Of a stretch of 64,000 nt of DNA, positions 23,531 through 35,255 are shown in pieces (position 1 is the stretch's first letter; every line of letters starts with the position of its first letter). The stretch is from Diphasiastrum complanatum (Eukaryota > Streptophyta > Lycopodiopsida > Lycopodiales > Lycopodiaceae). The DNA lies in the NCBI GenBank assembly GCA_029204225.1, contig CM055098.1, positions 12,645,315 through 12,709,314 on the forward strand, written 5' to 3'. Position numbers and translations under genes: made by a program. The notes beneath the pieces are model-generated. The model ran no database searches, was not told where the DNA came from, and worked only from the letters and a program-made list of their open reading frames with translations.

Positions 23531-24233
23531 GTAGACTACTACGACATCCACCACTATTGCATCAACGAATGCCAATGCTACTACAGAAATGATGCTCAAT
23601 GAGTTCGAGAAACTTGGGAAGAACCAGCAAAAACAGATGGAAAAGTTGCAGTTGCAATTTGATGAGAAGATCAAAGCATTGGAAAATCTCCACGGGGAAG
23701 CAAACAAGGAACCTGAAAAGCTTGCAAAGACTTTTCCTACCAGGGAAAATGTCTGGTGTTCTATTTGTACAGGAAATCACACAGTGAACGAGTGTCCTCA
23801 ATTGAAAAAATGAATGGAACTCAGTGTTTGCCATCTGTGTAATTCACCTAATCATGAGACTGCTTTTTGAACCTCAACACTCAGATAATTCAACAACGGT
23901 ATGCCCAGATGGGATATCGAGAACCACAGTATAGAGGTAATCCAGCAGTAAGACCGCGACAATCTGCTCCTGGATACCCGGAACGTTTAGCTTTACCTGC
24001 CCCACCAAAGCACTCTGCTCCTCTTGCCAATTTGATGGAACCAGAACCTTACGGAAGTGCTGAGCAATGAAACTATGGTAATGATCAAGAAGGTGGATCT
24101 TCAGAACAGTATGTCATTTATGTTGTCGCTCAATAACAAGAAATTGGACCAAAGCACCACTTGGATGCTTTGCATGTGGAGAAAATCACAGAGTTGCAGA
24201 ATGTCCAAAAAAAGAAAAATTTGTACCACTCTG
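23531..24233 (+). pseudogene. Retroelement gag with several zinc knuckles, 5' part
   Basis: A Thr/Ser-rich lead ('TTTSTTIASTNANATTEM') is followed by a Gln/Lys/Leu coiled-coil-like helix ('NEFEKLGKNQQKQMEKLQLQ'). The zinc-knuckle candidates are 'CSICTGNHTVNEC', 'CHLCNSPNHE' (incomplete) and 'CFACGENHRVAEC'. Stops and frame changes separate the blocks. This is a gag protein, more like Ty3/Gypsy or an unclassified type than the Copia gags nearby. It is interrupted at 24233 by element C and resumes at 30074. Confidence 0.7.
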
Positions 24234-24912
24234 TGTGAAAAATTGCCTACATTGGCAAATCTAGCCATGTAGAATATTGTACATTTTGTCAATATTGTTT
24301 GTTGGTTACCTGAATGGCCAAAGTGCCACTTGTACATACACACCTAAAGTAGGTTACCACGAGTCAAGAGGAGTGGTTGTGTCTATTTGGTAGTGATTCC
24401 TACTTTGTAGGATCTAGACCATGATTTATGATGAGATTTGTACCTACCATGCACCTACCAAGCATGACTCTTGGATCTAGGCTAGGGTTTTCACATTAGG
24501 GCAAGAAAGTGGAGTCTACTTCCTTATTAAATGCTGGATTTTCACCTAACTTTGCAAAGGAAGTGTGTTTTACTATGTATTCCCATTCTCCATAGTGAAA
24601 AGATAGAAACTTTTTGGAGCCTCAAGGAGAAACTCGAGTTTCCTCTCATTGTATGGTGATTACTCTTGATTTCCAATGAAACCCAGCTTTGCCACTTTGT
24701 AAACATTGTCTACAGGCCGTACTACAGCCTTATTTCCACACGTGTGGAGTTGGATTATACTATTTGATTGTCTCTACTTGTTTCCTATCAAGCTGCTAAA
24801 CTAGATCTTGTTTTCTGATGACTAGTTTCTGATAGATTGTTTAACAAGCATACAATCACCTTGTGGATCATTCAAAGATCCATTTATGGTCCTTAGTACT
24901 GTACTTTTCACA
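24234..24912 (+). repeat. 5' LTR of element C
   Basis: 679 bp, TGTGAAAAATTGCC to TTCACA. CACACGTGTG lies at 24737-24746. By eye it differs from the 3' LTR at about 14 positions plus a 12-bp indel. Confidence 0.93.
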
Positions 24913-24924
24913 TGGTATCAGAGC
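24913..24924 (+). other. Primer-binding site of element C
   Basis: TGGTATCAGAGC, complementary to tRNA-iMet, directly after the LTR. Confidence 0.9.
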
Positions 24925-25524
24925 CAAGCACAAGGCCATTGATCTGTGTTTGAATCTAATCCAGTTTTAGCAGGTTTTGGTGCAAAAAGTTAGTATTGGA
25001 AGGGCGAGCTGGTATCCAGGCTTTGGTGAGGGGATTTGATCCCAAACTTTTTCAGTATCAAAATCCATATTGTTCACACGTGTGGGCATCTCTGAACCAG
25101 CATTTAATAGCCCATATTCATTGGATCATAGAAAATTCATATGGTGTCAGTTTGATGTAATTTTTGGTGCAAATCCTAGGATAAGCTACCAAGATCACTT
25201 GCCATTGATTAGTTTTGAATTTGTTTCATGAAAACTAATTAATCTAGGCTGATTTCATACCTTCTTAAAGTGGAAACCAGGTCTTGAAAGTACATCAAAG
25301 TGAATGAGAGAGATAGAGTCAGTTTTTGTCCAAGAATAGCCAAGATTGACAAGATTTGCATCTTATCTTCATTCCAGCTTTGTGAGGGAGTGATAGAACT
25401 GTGATTACAAATCCATCTGTTGGATTAGAAGTCAACATTTTAGTGAAACACTGCAAGTTAGAAAGCTTTGTGAGTTTCAGGTCCAAACAAATCTATATCT
25501 TGTGTGTAGAATCTTGCTAGTAAG

Positions 25525-28500
25525 ATGGGATCAGTGGGAGCCTACCTTCTAGAAGCTAGTGAGAGGTTAAATTCTACCAATTATGCTATTTGGAAAGTGA
25601 GGATGGAGTCACTAATGGTGCTCCAGGATCTTTATGAGTTTCTAATAGATGATGAAGATGAACCTCTAGGTGCGCAGGAAGTAGTGAGATACAAGAAGAG
25701 GTCTAGGCTTGCACTTCACTGTATTAAGATGAATGTAAGAAATGATCTTTTAAGGAAAGTATCATCATGTAAGAGTGCTAAAGAGGCTTGGAAATCTTTA
25801 AAATCTATCTATGAGTCTAGTAACACTTTGAGGGTTCTCATGCTTAGGAATCAGATTCTACAAAGCATGAAGAGGAGTGATGAGAGTGCACAAGATTATG
25901 TGCTAAGAATCAAGTCTCTCAATAGGGAGTTAGCTTCCATTGGAGAGAAGATTCAAGATAGTGAGCTTGTTCAAATTGTCCTCAATGGTCTAGGGAGTGG
26001 CTTTACAAATTTGGTCCAAAGCTTTGCAATCCAAGACACTTTGCCTACTATAGAAAAGCTACACAGTGTATTAGTAGCTGAAGAGTGTAGGATGTTGCAT
26101 GCCAATGCAAGAATGAATGCTATTTCTCTGCAGGATGGTGATGAGAAAGTTAATTTTTCATTCAAAAGCAAGAAGAAGACCAATGGCAAGAAGAAGCACT
26201 TCAAGGAGATGAGGCTTCAAGCTCAAAGGGCAAGATCAAAGACAAGTCCAAGTACAAATGTTTTTTCTATGGAAAGAAAGGACATTTTGCATCAGAATGT
26301 CTCAAGAAGAAGTAGGCACAAGAGGGCAAACAAAGCAACATTGCACATCAGGAGGAGGAGGAGGATGAAGAGTCATCCTTGATGGTTTCCAACAAACCAC
26401 CATCATCCATTGACTTACATAGATCAATCTATACTGCAAGTGGTCAAGAATGTAAGATAAGTGGAATAGGAACAATTCCCTTGTATGTGGGATCATCCAA
26501 AAGGATGAATCTTGATAATGTTCTTTATGTTCCTAAGTTAACCAAGAATTTGCTTAGTGTTGTCCAGTTAATGAATAATGGCCTAGATGTACAATTTAAG
26601 CATTGAGTCTGTTCCATCCTTAGAAATGATGAATGTATAGCCAAAGGCTTTAAGCAAGGTAGATTGTTTAAGCTTGATGCTAATATTGCAGTGGAGAGTG
26701 TTAACTTGGCAAAGGTGGAGCTATCAAAGGTGGAACTGTGGCACAAAAGGTTGGGCCACCCCAACTACAAAGCCATGGAATCTATGGTTGCAAAGGAGCT
26801 TGCAGTTGGACTCCCCAAGCATTTGTCAAAGTGTGGGAAGAGATGTGAAGCATGCAGCCTCTCAAAGGCTCACAAACTACCCTTCTCAAGATCTACATCA
26901 AGATCAAACTCTCTTCTTGAACTCATCCATTCGGATGTTCATAGTTTTTCACATGAGTCTAATGGTGGTGCCAAGTACTATGTAATCTTCATTGATGACT
27001 ATTCTAGATTTTGTTGGATGTACCTCTTGTCTAGCAAATCAATGGTGTTTGATTCTTTTGTAAAGTTCAAGACTTTGGTAGAAAATCAACTTAGTACCAA
27101 GATTAAGGTATTAAGGAGTGATAATGGAGGTGAATATATCTCCAATAAGTTGATTGACTTTTGTAGTTCTAATGGCATAAAGAGGGAGTTGTCATGTCCA
27201 TACACCCCTCAACAAAATGGAGTGAGTGAGAGAAGAAATAGATCTCTTTGTGAGTGTGCTAAGGCCTTAAGGCTAGATGCTTCTCTATCCAAACCATTTT
27301 GGGGTGAAGCAATAACTTGTGCTAACTATTTGTGCAATAGATTGCCAAACCAAGCCATTGGAAGAATCACACCATTTGAAGCTCTATTTGGAGAGAAGCC
27401 CAACCTCAAGGATCTCAAAGTTTCTGGATCCACTTGCTATGTACACCAATCCTTGGATAAGAGAAGGAAGGATGATGCAACATCCATCAAAGGCATCTTT
27501 GTGGGATATGGTGAGAATAGCAAAGGTTATAGAGTCTTCAATCCCATCACTAGCAAGGTGATAGTGAGCAGGGATGTTATTTTTTATGAAGGACATGCTT
27601 GTGATTTGGATGATAATGCTACTAATCATCTTGATGCCAAGGATCATGCTATGATGGAGGAGGAGCTTCCAAGTGAAGAAGAACTTGAGGATCCACCTCA
27701 AGGTGCAAGAACTCCAAGAACTCCAAGAAGATCTACAAGGGCAAGATCCGAGCCATTGAGGCTCACCTATGATGGTCAAGGTGATCAAAGGGAAGGCTCA
27801 TCATCTTTCACATCTTACACCTTTCTTACTTCAATGTTAGATTAGCCAACATGCTATGAAGATGCTTGTAAGTCTAAAAGTTGGATGGATGCTATGCAAG
27901 TATATTGAGAATCATACTTGGGATCTTGTGGATCTTCCTCAAGGGAAGAAACCTCTTGATTGCAAGTGGGTGGTTAGATTGAAGTATAATCAAGGGATCA
28001 ATAAGCAAGCATAAATCTAGGCTTGTTGCCAAAGGTTTTTTACAAACCAAAGGCATTGATTATGATGAGACTTTTGCTCATGTGGCTAAGCTTGTTACTA
28101 TCAGGTTGATCATTAGTCTTGCTACAACCTTCAATTGGGAGCTATTCCAACTTAACTTCACAAATGCATTTCTCAATGGTTATTTGGAGGAAGAGATCTA
28201 CATGAGGCAACCCGAGGGCTTCATCAAGACAAAGCATGAAGGAAAGGTGTGTTTTTTGAAGAAGAGCCTTTATGGGCTCAAGCAAGCACCTAGAGCATGG
28301 TACTCTAGGCTAAACTCTTTTCTCATTTCCATCAATTTTGTAATGAGTGCCTATGAGCCATCATTGTATATAAGTTTTCATGATGGCATGATTATTATTC
28401 CTGTTTTGTATGTAGATGACATTATCTTGAGTGGTAATGATCTAGATGGAATTAGAGATGTAAAAATTGCTTTAGCAAAAGAGTTTAAGATGGTAGATCT

Positions 28501-29421
28501 CGGCCTATTGAGCTTCATTCTTGAAATAGAGGTCATTAGAGGATGTGATTCTAGCTTCATTTGTCAATCTAAATATGCTACATCCATCCTAGATAGATTT
28601 GGAATGAAGAATTGTAAAGGCATTGAGACACCATGGAGCAACATGTAAAGGCATCTATTGGTTGTGCTGAAGCATCCTTTGAGGACATCACATTATATAG
28701 AACGCTTATTGGCTCCTTGATCTATCTAACTATAACTAGACCTGATCTTAGTTATAATGTTGGAAAGTTAAGCCAATTCATGCAAAGTCCTCTAGTTTCA
28801 CATTGGAAGATGGCCAAAAGAGTTCTTAGATACATTTCATTCACTAAGAATTTTGGTATTTTGTATGGAACTAATCTTGGCTTAAGAGCCTATATTGACT
28901 CGGATTTTGCAGGTGACAAAGTGGATAGAAGATCAACAAGTGCCTTTGCCACCTTTCTATGTGATGGAGTAGTATCATGGCTTTCCAAAAAGCAAGATAC
29001 CATCTCCCTAATTTCCACAGAATCCGAATACAAGGCCTTGACATCAACATGCAAGGAGGTCTTGTGGCTCAAAAGGCTATTGGTGGAGCTTTATGTCATG
29101 GAGGAGGAGATCTCTATCATCTATTGTGACAACCAATTAGCCCAATCACTTGCAACTAATCCTACATTCCATGCAAGGAGCAAACACATCGAAATTGCTC
29201 ATCATTTCGTGAGGGAAAAAGTGCAAGCTAAAGAGATCAAGCTCCAACATGTGCCATCATCAAGTTGCTTGGCTATTTTGTTTACTAAACCTTTACCTAA
29301 AGATTCATTTGTCAAGCTTAGATTTTCAATTGGAGTTATTGATAAAAGCATTGTGATCTCCAAGGCTAGATTTGAGGAGGAGTGTGAAAAATTGCCTACA
29401 TTGGCAAATCTAGCCATGTAG
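25525..29421 (+). pseudogene. Element C gag-pol polyprotein, inactivated
   Basis: The ATG at 25525 begins gag ('YLLEASERLNSTNYAIWKVR'). The zinc knuckle reads 'CFFYGKKGHFASEC', so its second Cys is Tyr. After a frame break near 26310 the protease core (DSGASSHM block) is missing: the reading jumps from 'LMVSNKPPSS' to 'SIYTASGQECKISGIG'. Integrase (about 26720-27550) is well kept: 'LWHKRLGHPNY', 'LIHSDVHS', 'LRSDNGGEY' and 'NGVSERRNR' retain the D, D(35)E triad. A break near 27840 damages the start of RT. RT resumes at about 28080 with 'YGLKQAPRAWYSRLNSF' and 'VLYVDDIILSG', and RNase H follows in a shifted frame from about 28633 ('VSWLSKKQDTISLISTESEY'). The frame runs into the 3' LTR. It is non-autonomous. 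Confidence 0.92.
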
Positions 29422-30073
29422 AATATTGTACATTTTGTCAATATTGTTTGTTGGTTACTTGAATGGCCAAAGTGCCACTTGTACATACACACCTAAAGTA
29501 GGTTACCACGAGTCAAGAGGAGTGGTTGTGTCTATTTGGTAGTGATTCCTACTTTGTAGGATCTAGACCATGATTTATGATGAGATTTGTACCTATCATG
29601 CACCTACCAAGCATGACTCTTGGATCTAGGCTAGGGTTTTCACATTAGGGAAAGAAAGTGGAGTCTACTTCCTTATTACATGCTGGATTTTCACCGAACT
29701 TTACAAAGGAAGTGTGTTTTACTATGTATTCCCATTCTCCATAGTGAGAAGATAGAAACTTTTTGGAGCCTCAAGGAGAAACTCGAGTTTTCTCTCATTG
29801 TATGGTGATTACTCTTGATTTCCAATGAAACCCAGCTTTGACACTTTGTAAACACTGTCTACAAGCCATACTACAGCCTTATTTCCACACGTGCGGACTT
29901 GGATTATACTATTTGATCAATGCTTTGATTGTCTCTACTTGTTTCCTATCAAGCTGCTAAACTAGATCTTGTTTTCTGATGACTAGTTTCTGATAGATTG
30001 TTTAACAAGCATACAATCACCTTGTGGATCATTCAAAGATCCATTTATGGTCCTTAGTACTGTACTTTTCACA
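29383..30073 (+). repeat. 3' LTR of element C
   Basis: 691 bp. The palindrome seen in the 5' LTR is changed here to CACACGTGCG (near 29885). Confidence 0.93.
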
Positions 30074-30258
30074 TTCTGTCATGACTGTGGTTATGGGCAT
30101 TGCTATAAAGTTTGTCCAGCAAGACCGAAGCCACCACCAGCTACAACACCTGTAAATTTGATAATAATCAAGCAAAGACCAGTAGATCAGAATAAACCAA
30201 GTGCACCCTTGATGGTGGTCACCAGAGCACAGAAGCAAAAAGAACCAGATAGAATTTG
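30074..30258 (+). pseudogene. Zinc-knuckle gag relic, 3' part
   Basis: The reading continues the gag broken by element C. Its first Cys codon is split by the insertion, followed by 'HDCGYGHCYKVC', another CCHC knuckle. A Pro-rich tail and 'MVVTRAQKQKEPDRI' before a stop complete it. The short distance between this stop and the next LTR suggests the 3' part of this older element is lost. Confidence 0.75.
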
Positions 30259-30284
30259 AGTTTGAGTAGATTCAAATTTGAATA

Positions 30285-30747
30285 GTTGGGTACATTGAAT
30301 CTAGACCCAAAAATAGTAGGGTTTGCATTTTGGAGAGAAAGCCAAGTAGCCAAACATGGTTTGGACCTGTTATAAAAGGATGTAACTCATGGAGAGAAGA
30401 ATATTCTCTCTTCTCTATCTCATTTCATTCTTATACATGGTTCTCTTGGATTCTACTATCCATTGGTGCACTATATTGGTGATTGCATGCAATTTTATGT
30501 GTAGAATGATTCATAATTGCTATTTTTGGTTTCACACGTGTAAATGCCAGTAGCTTGCTGGTTTTGTATGGAAAACAATAATACTTTATCATTTCATTCA
30601 ATTTTGATCAAATTCCTATTAGTGTTTGCATCTCATTTTGTGTGTAGATGCTGATTTTTCTACATTGGTGAGATTGGTAGTGTATTTCTCTTTCTAACCA
30701 AAGATCATTCAAGTGGATTAGATCATAATGATCTGAAATCCTTCACA
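30285..30747 (+). repeat. 5' LTR of element D
   Basis: The LTR ends ...CTTCACA at 30747, followed by a PBS-like TGGTATTAGTGC (30748-30759). A TATA-like 'ttataaaagg' lies at about 30371 and CACACGTGTA at 30533-30542. The left edge is approximate. No matching 3' LTR is present. Confidence 0.7.
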
Positions 30748-31347
30748 TGGTATTAGTGCTTGTGTTTCAGTTTATGAAGAAGGAAATCAGATCTATCAAT
30801 GATTTGGTGAAGATATCAAGTCTAGAGCATACTAGAGAGGATTCTACACCAAAATCGAGTTTTTTGCTTTTGTAGATTGGATCTTTTGTAGATCAAAATC
30901 CTATATAGGTTTATAAATTTCATCAATTCCAATTTATCATTTCACATACTAGATTTGGCCAATTTTTGGATATTGGATCAGCCTAAGTGGTGGCTAATAG
31001 ATTGCATATCAAATTTTCAGCATTTGCATGTAGATTTGGAATAGTCAATTTTTTGTGATCTGGTCAAAATCCTAATTTTGATTGGATCTCTAGATAGTGA
31101 GGTTGTTGGACTTCATTTGAGTGTGTTTCAATCTTAGGAAGTGTCAAAAGTCATTAGATTGAGGATAGATCATAGGTTGATCAAGATTCCATGATTCTAT
31201 GTGTTGATTTGCTTGGTATAAGTGCTAGAAGAGAATTTGTGAGATGGTTTCAAATCTTGGTGATTTCTTTTGAAAGCATTTGTTGTTGTTCAAAGGAGTG
31301 CTTTGTGCATTGAAACAGGCTTAAAGAGAAGATCAGGTCATTGCTAC

Positions 31348-32622
31348 ATGGCAACCTCAATTGGAGTCATGTTGGAAGCCAATGATAGGCTTACCTCAAG
31401 TAACTATTCATTGTGGAAAGTGAGGATGGAGTCACTTCTTGAGGTGAATGATGTTTTGAATATTTTTTTAGTTTGGAGGAGAGACCAGCAACACAACAAG
31501 AACAAATGAGGTATGACAAGAGGGCCAAAAAGGCTGTACACATGATAAAGATGAATGTTACCAATGAAGTTCTCAAGGAAGTTGGTAAGTGCACATCATC
31601 TTTGGAAGCTTGGAATTCATTGAAGAAGCTTTATGAATCCAAATCTATTCTAGAGTGATGACTCTAAGAAGGCAAATCTTTTCTTGTTTGCAAAAGAATG
31701 AAGAAAGTCCAAGTACTTTTGTTTTGAGAATGAAAGCATTGAATGATGAGTTGGCTTGCATTGATGAAAGCATTAAGGAAGGAGAGCTTATTCAAGTAAT
31801 TCTTAATGACTTGTTGGATGCTCATGCTAACATTGTTCAAAGTATTACTATTCAAAAGACTTTGCGAAGTTTGATGGATCTTCAAGAGATCTTGATCAAT
31901 GAGAAATATAGGCTTCAAGCAAGAGGTGGATCTACATCGACACTTCAAGAGGATGTTATGTTCACAAAGGGCAAATTCAAGGGCAAAACCAAAAGTAAGT
32001 GGTCTAAAGGGCAAGATCAATTGGATGCTTCTTCAAGTGGCAAAAAGAATGATAGATCAAAGCTGAAGTGCTTCTATTGTGGCATCAAAAGACACTTTGC
32101 AAGTGAGTGCTACAAGAAGAAGAGAGATCAAGGAGACAAGCAAGGTAATCTTACTCTTGATGAGGATGGTTTGGATGTTCGAGATGCCAATGATGATGCT
32201 TTTGTGATGCCTTCATGTATGCTTGCTAATGATGGAGATCTAGATTCTTGGTGGATTGATAGTGGAGCGAGTTCGCACATGACCTTTCACAAAGAGTACT
32301 TCACTTCTTTGTTGGCATATAGAGATGACAAGAGGGTGATCTACACGGCCAACAAAGCCAAATCATGTGTGTCTTCAACAAAAGAGTTTGTATTGACTTA
32401 AGCAAGCACCAAGGAGTTGGTATGCTAAGCTTAACACTTTTTTACTCTCTCAAGGCTTTGTTATGAGTGAGTATGATCATTCACTTTATTATAGGTTTGC
32501 TGGAAATGATGTTTCCATCTTGCTAATCTATGTGGATGATATGATCTTGAGTGGTGGAGACAATCAAGATGTGGAGGATATCAAGAATGCTCTTAAGGAG
32601 TTTGAGGTGCATGATCTTGGTA
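31348..32622 (+). pseudogene. Element D gag, protease and RT piece (internal deletion)
   Basis: The ATG at 31348 begins a Copia gag ('SIGVMLEANDRLTSSNYSLW'), broken by stops near 31509 and 31658. The zinc knuckle 'CFYCGIKRHFASEC' and protease 'WWIDSGASSHM' are intact. At about 32395 the frame jumps from the post-protease region straight into RT ('LKQAPRSWYAKLNTF', 'LLIYVDDMILSG'), so integrase and half of RT are deleted. The element ends at about 32622, where unrelated minus-strand sequence begins. Confidence 0.88.
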
Positions 32623-34297
32623 ATTCTTGGCGTGGAGGGAAGAATTGCGGCATGACCGGTACGGGGATTTGTGGTCCGGCTTCCAACACTTGAGCGGCTG
32701 TTTTTTCATAGGCGATGATGGTCTCTTTAGCCTTTGCCAACTCGGTTGAAGCTGCTCCTTTGAACTTGTCAAAGCGGCCTTGAAATCCCTGAAGGGCCAC
32801 TTTGTATGTCTCCACTTTCTTGAACAAATACGCAATCTCCGTCGGTGTGACCGGATGATCGGTATTTGTGTTTGAAGATACACATCACGTTCAAGGGTGG
32901 TCGCATCCAATTCACCTTGAAGCCGCGTGCGATCTTGTTCAGCCATCTGTAATTGACCCTTCAGCAGCTGCACCTGTTGCTTTACATCCTACACGACCTT
33001 ATCCACCTGATCTTGTGTGGTTGTCAATGTGTTTTGCAGGGAGCTGATGTAGTCTTCCAAGCGATCAGCTTGTTGCTGGGCCAACTTCTTTTTGGCTTCA
33101 GCCTTGTCCTCATGCTGTTTGACAATATTTAACTCTCGATCCAGTTGGACAAGTTTCTGGCTGATCAGAGTGTTTTTGGACCTCATCTCAGAGATTCTTT
33201 GTTCCATTTCCTTCTTCTTATCCAACATAGACTGGATCACTTGCGCAAGGCCTGAAACCAAACCTAGAGCATCACCAGAATCGACGGTCGTGGAGGCGGC
33301 AACAGTAGGAGGACCTGATGGTACTATCCTTGGTAGGAGTGGAATAGGTGCCAGTACTTCTTCTTCTTCAAAAATGTCTTCTTCTTCAAATCCCTCAAGC
33401 ATTGTGGCGTCGAACTATTTCGGTGATTTCACAGCTTTGTCGACCCGAAGTGTGGCTGGGCTATCTTCCGTGTGAGGTGGCTGGTAGACATCTTCAACAC
33501 CAACAGTAGATTCATGGATATGTCCGAATCCTCTTCCAGGGGATTGGAGTTCAAAGGGCGCAGGGCTCTGGGGCATTTCAAAAATTTCAGTGGCCCCAAG
33601 GGAGTCGGAATCATCGATCATATCCATAAAGAACTGTGTGTTTGGTGAGGTGGCTTTGGTGTGTGGGTGAGGCGGCCTGGGCAGCTGTGATGGGAATGGT
33701 AGGCCCAATGGTCACAGACTGTCCTTGAATGGAAGTAGAGGCGAGGGAAGCATCAAAGACTGGAGTAATGGGAAGTTCAGTGCAAACAACAGCAAGGGGT
33801 GGAAGCGCAGCTGATGAGGTATGCCTAGTGCGACGTCGTGACGCGGAAGGCGAGTCAAGAATAACGATCTTGTTGCATGGACGACGACGACTATGAGAAC
33901 TCGGGGCTTGGTGAGATGACTCTATCGGTGCTTCTTCGTAGACCGAAAGCACGGAATCCAGGTGGAAGCCATGGATTCTGTTTTCTAAGTGAGAAGCGGC
34001 TAAAAGGGACAATGAAGAGCCAGCAGCAAACTGCTACTTAGTATTGGCCTTAATAGCTCGTTTGAGCTCATCAGAAACAGTCTTGAACCAATTATATGGT
34101 TCAAGAGGGGCTTTGGCCAACTTGGTGTGGGACTCTACTATCCTATGGAGGATATGTGATGTGATGCGGTGTTTCCTGAGGTTGCCAACCATCAACACAA
34201 CTACATATATGTGTGTTTTGCCACGCGACGCTGCCACGCGAACCCGATACTTAGCTGAAATTTTGACATTTTTCTTATGCGTGGCACTGCCACGCAT
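32600..34297 (-). pseudogene. Coiled-coil protein relic of unknown family
   Basis: On the minus strand a GC-richer coding-like region reads from 34297 to about 33650 in one frame, then from 33708 to about 32600 in another, with stops at about 34034, 33413 and 32989. Blocks in order: 'LRKHRITSHILHRIVESHTK', a Ser/Pro/Arg-rich part ('SSHSRRRPCNKIVILDSPSA'), an acidic stretch ('EGFEEEDIFEEEEVLAPIPL'), then heptad-like helices ('LDKKKEMEQRISEMRSK', 'AEAKKKLAQQQADRLEDYIS'). I recognise no catalytic domain. Such basic-linker/coiled-coil tails are common in proteins carried by plant mobile elements, but assignment is only inference. Confidence 0.5.
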
Positions 34298-34530
34298 GGC
34301 ATATCCACGCTAAAACTTTTTCGAGGATTTTTTTTAAACTAAAACTTAAAATTTGAGCGCCAAAATATGTAACCAATTTTCATGTGACATAAATTTTTTT
34401 CCAGAGAAAATTCCAGGGCTATGGCTTTTTTTATTGCCACACGTGCCACGCGTGGCAATATTAAAACACAATAGTTAGAAAAATTTTGTTTTGGAAATTT
34501 GCCACGCGTGGCAGAGCCACGCATGGCAAA
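34221..34530. repeat. Cluster of palindromic GCCACGCGTGGC-type sites
   Basis: At least eight CCACGCG / CGCGTGG or CCACGCATGG variants occur in about 310 bp. Included are perfect palindromes TGCCACGCGTGGCA near 34444-34457 and GCCACGCGTGGC at 34501-34512, and the inverted pair ATGCGTGGCA-c-TGCCACGCAT near 34278-34298. The cluster lies just upstream of the minus-strand coiled-coil relic. Confidence 0.75.
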
Positions 34531-34539
34531 ATCAGTTTG

Positions 34540-35250
34540 TTGTAATATTTTTTTTTAATCTATTATGAATAACAAGTTAATAAAAAATAACTTTATGATT
34601 AATTTAAAAACAAATAAGATTTTTTTTTATATTTTGAATAGATGTATACTTATTATAAAATGTGGACTAAAAATTAAATGATCATTATCTCAAATTATTA
34701 TGCTCTGACAAATTAAAGTTATTATTAGTTGAATATTACATGGTATCTTATGTATTTATAGACATTATGATGTGTTTCTATATTGAGAAAAAATTTTAAT
34801 CAAAACTTGACAATTTTTTCAATATGGTATTGATGGGTAAAAATATAAGCGTGAGCTTAATATGCATGTGAAAGGATGCTAAGTACCTTACATTTGAGAG
34901 CCGTGTGGTAGCTTGTTAAACTAATTTGTTGATAAAAAAATTGCAATGTTATACACCTTTGTGTGTTTGCAAAGATCAATGAATAGTCGAACAATATTGT
35001 GACAAAGTGTATTATTATCTCAAAGAAGATGTTTTTTTAATTATAATATATAAATAATCAACACATATATATTTTAATTAGTTCACTTAATATTGATAAA
35101 TTTTTCTAATTCTAAGTGATTGCGAGATGCGTTTGAAATGAAACTTTAGAAATGCAACATCGTAGAAAAATATAATAATTTTAATTTGAAAACAATATAT
35201 ATATTGACCACAATGGATCATTTTATGACAAAATTATTTGTGACATGTAC
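34540..35250. other. Very AT-rich spacer, no gene seen
   Basis: Runs of A and T without coding signal between the palindrome cluster and the CACTA gene end. Confidence 0.6.
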
Positions 35251-35255
35251 AAACT

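Larger units (their letters stand above)
24234..30073 (+). mobile_element. Near-complete Ty1/Copia retrotransposon C, nested in a gag relic
   Basis: The element is 5.84 kb. LTRs are 24234-24912 and 29383-30073, with PBS at 24913-24924 and PPT GAGGAGGAG at 29374-29382. Flanking 5-mers are CTCTG and TTCTG, a target-site duplication with one mismatch. Both flanks belong to the same zinc-knuckle gag, so this is a clean nested insertion. Confidence 0.94.

Noticed and set aside
34044-34313. Plus-strand 89-codon frame
   Set aside because: Shadow of the minus-strand coiled-coil relic and the palindrome cluster.
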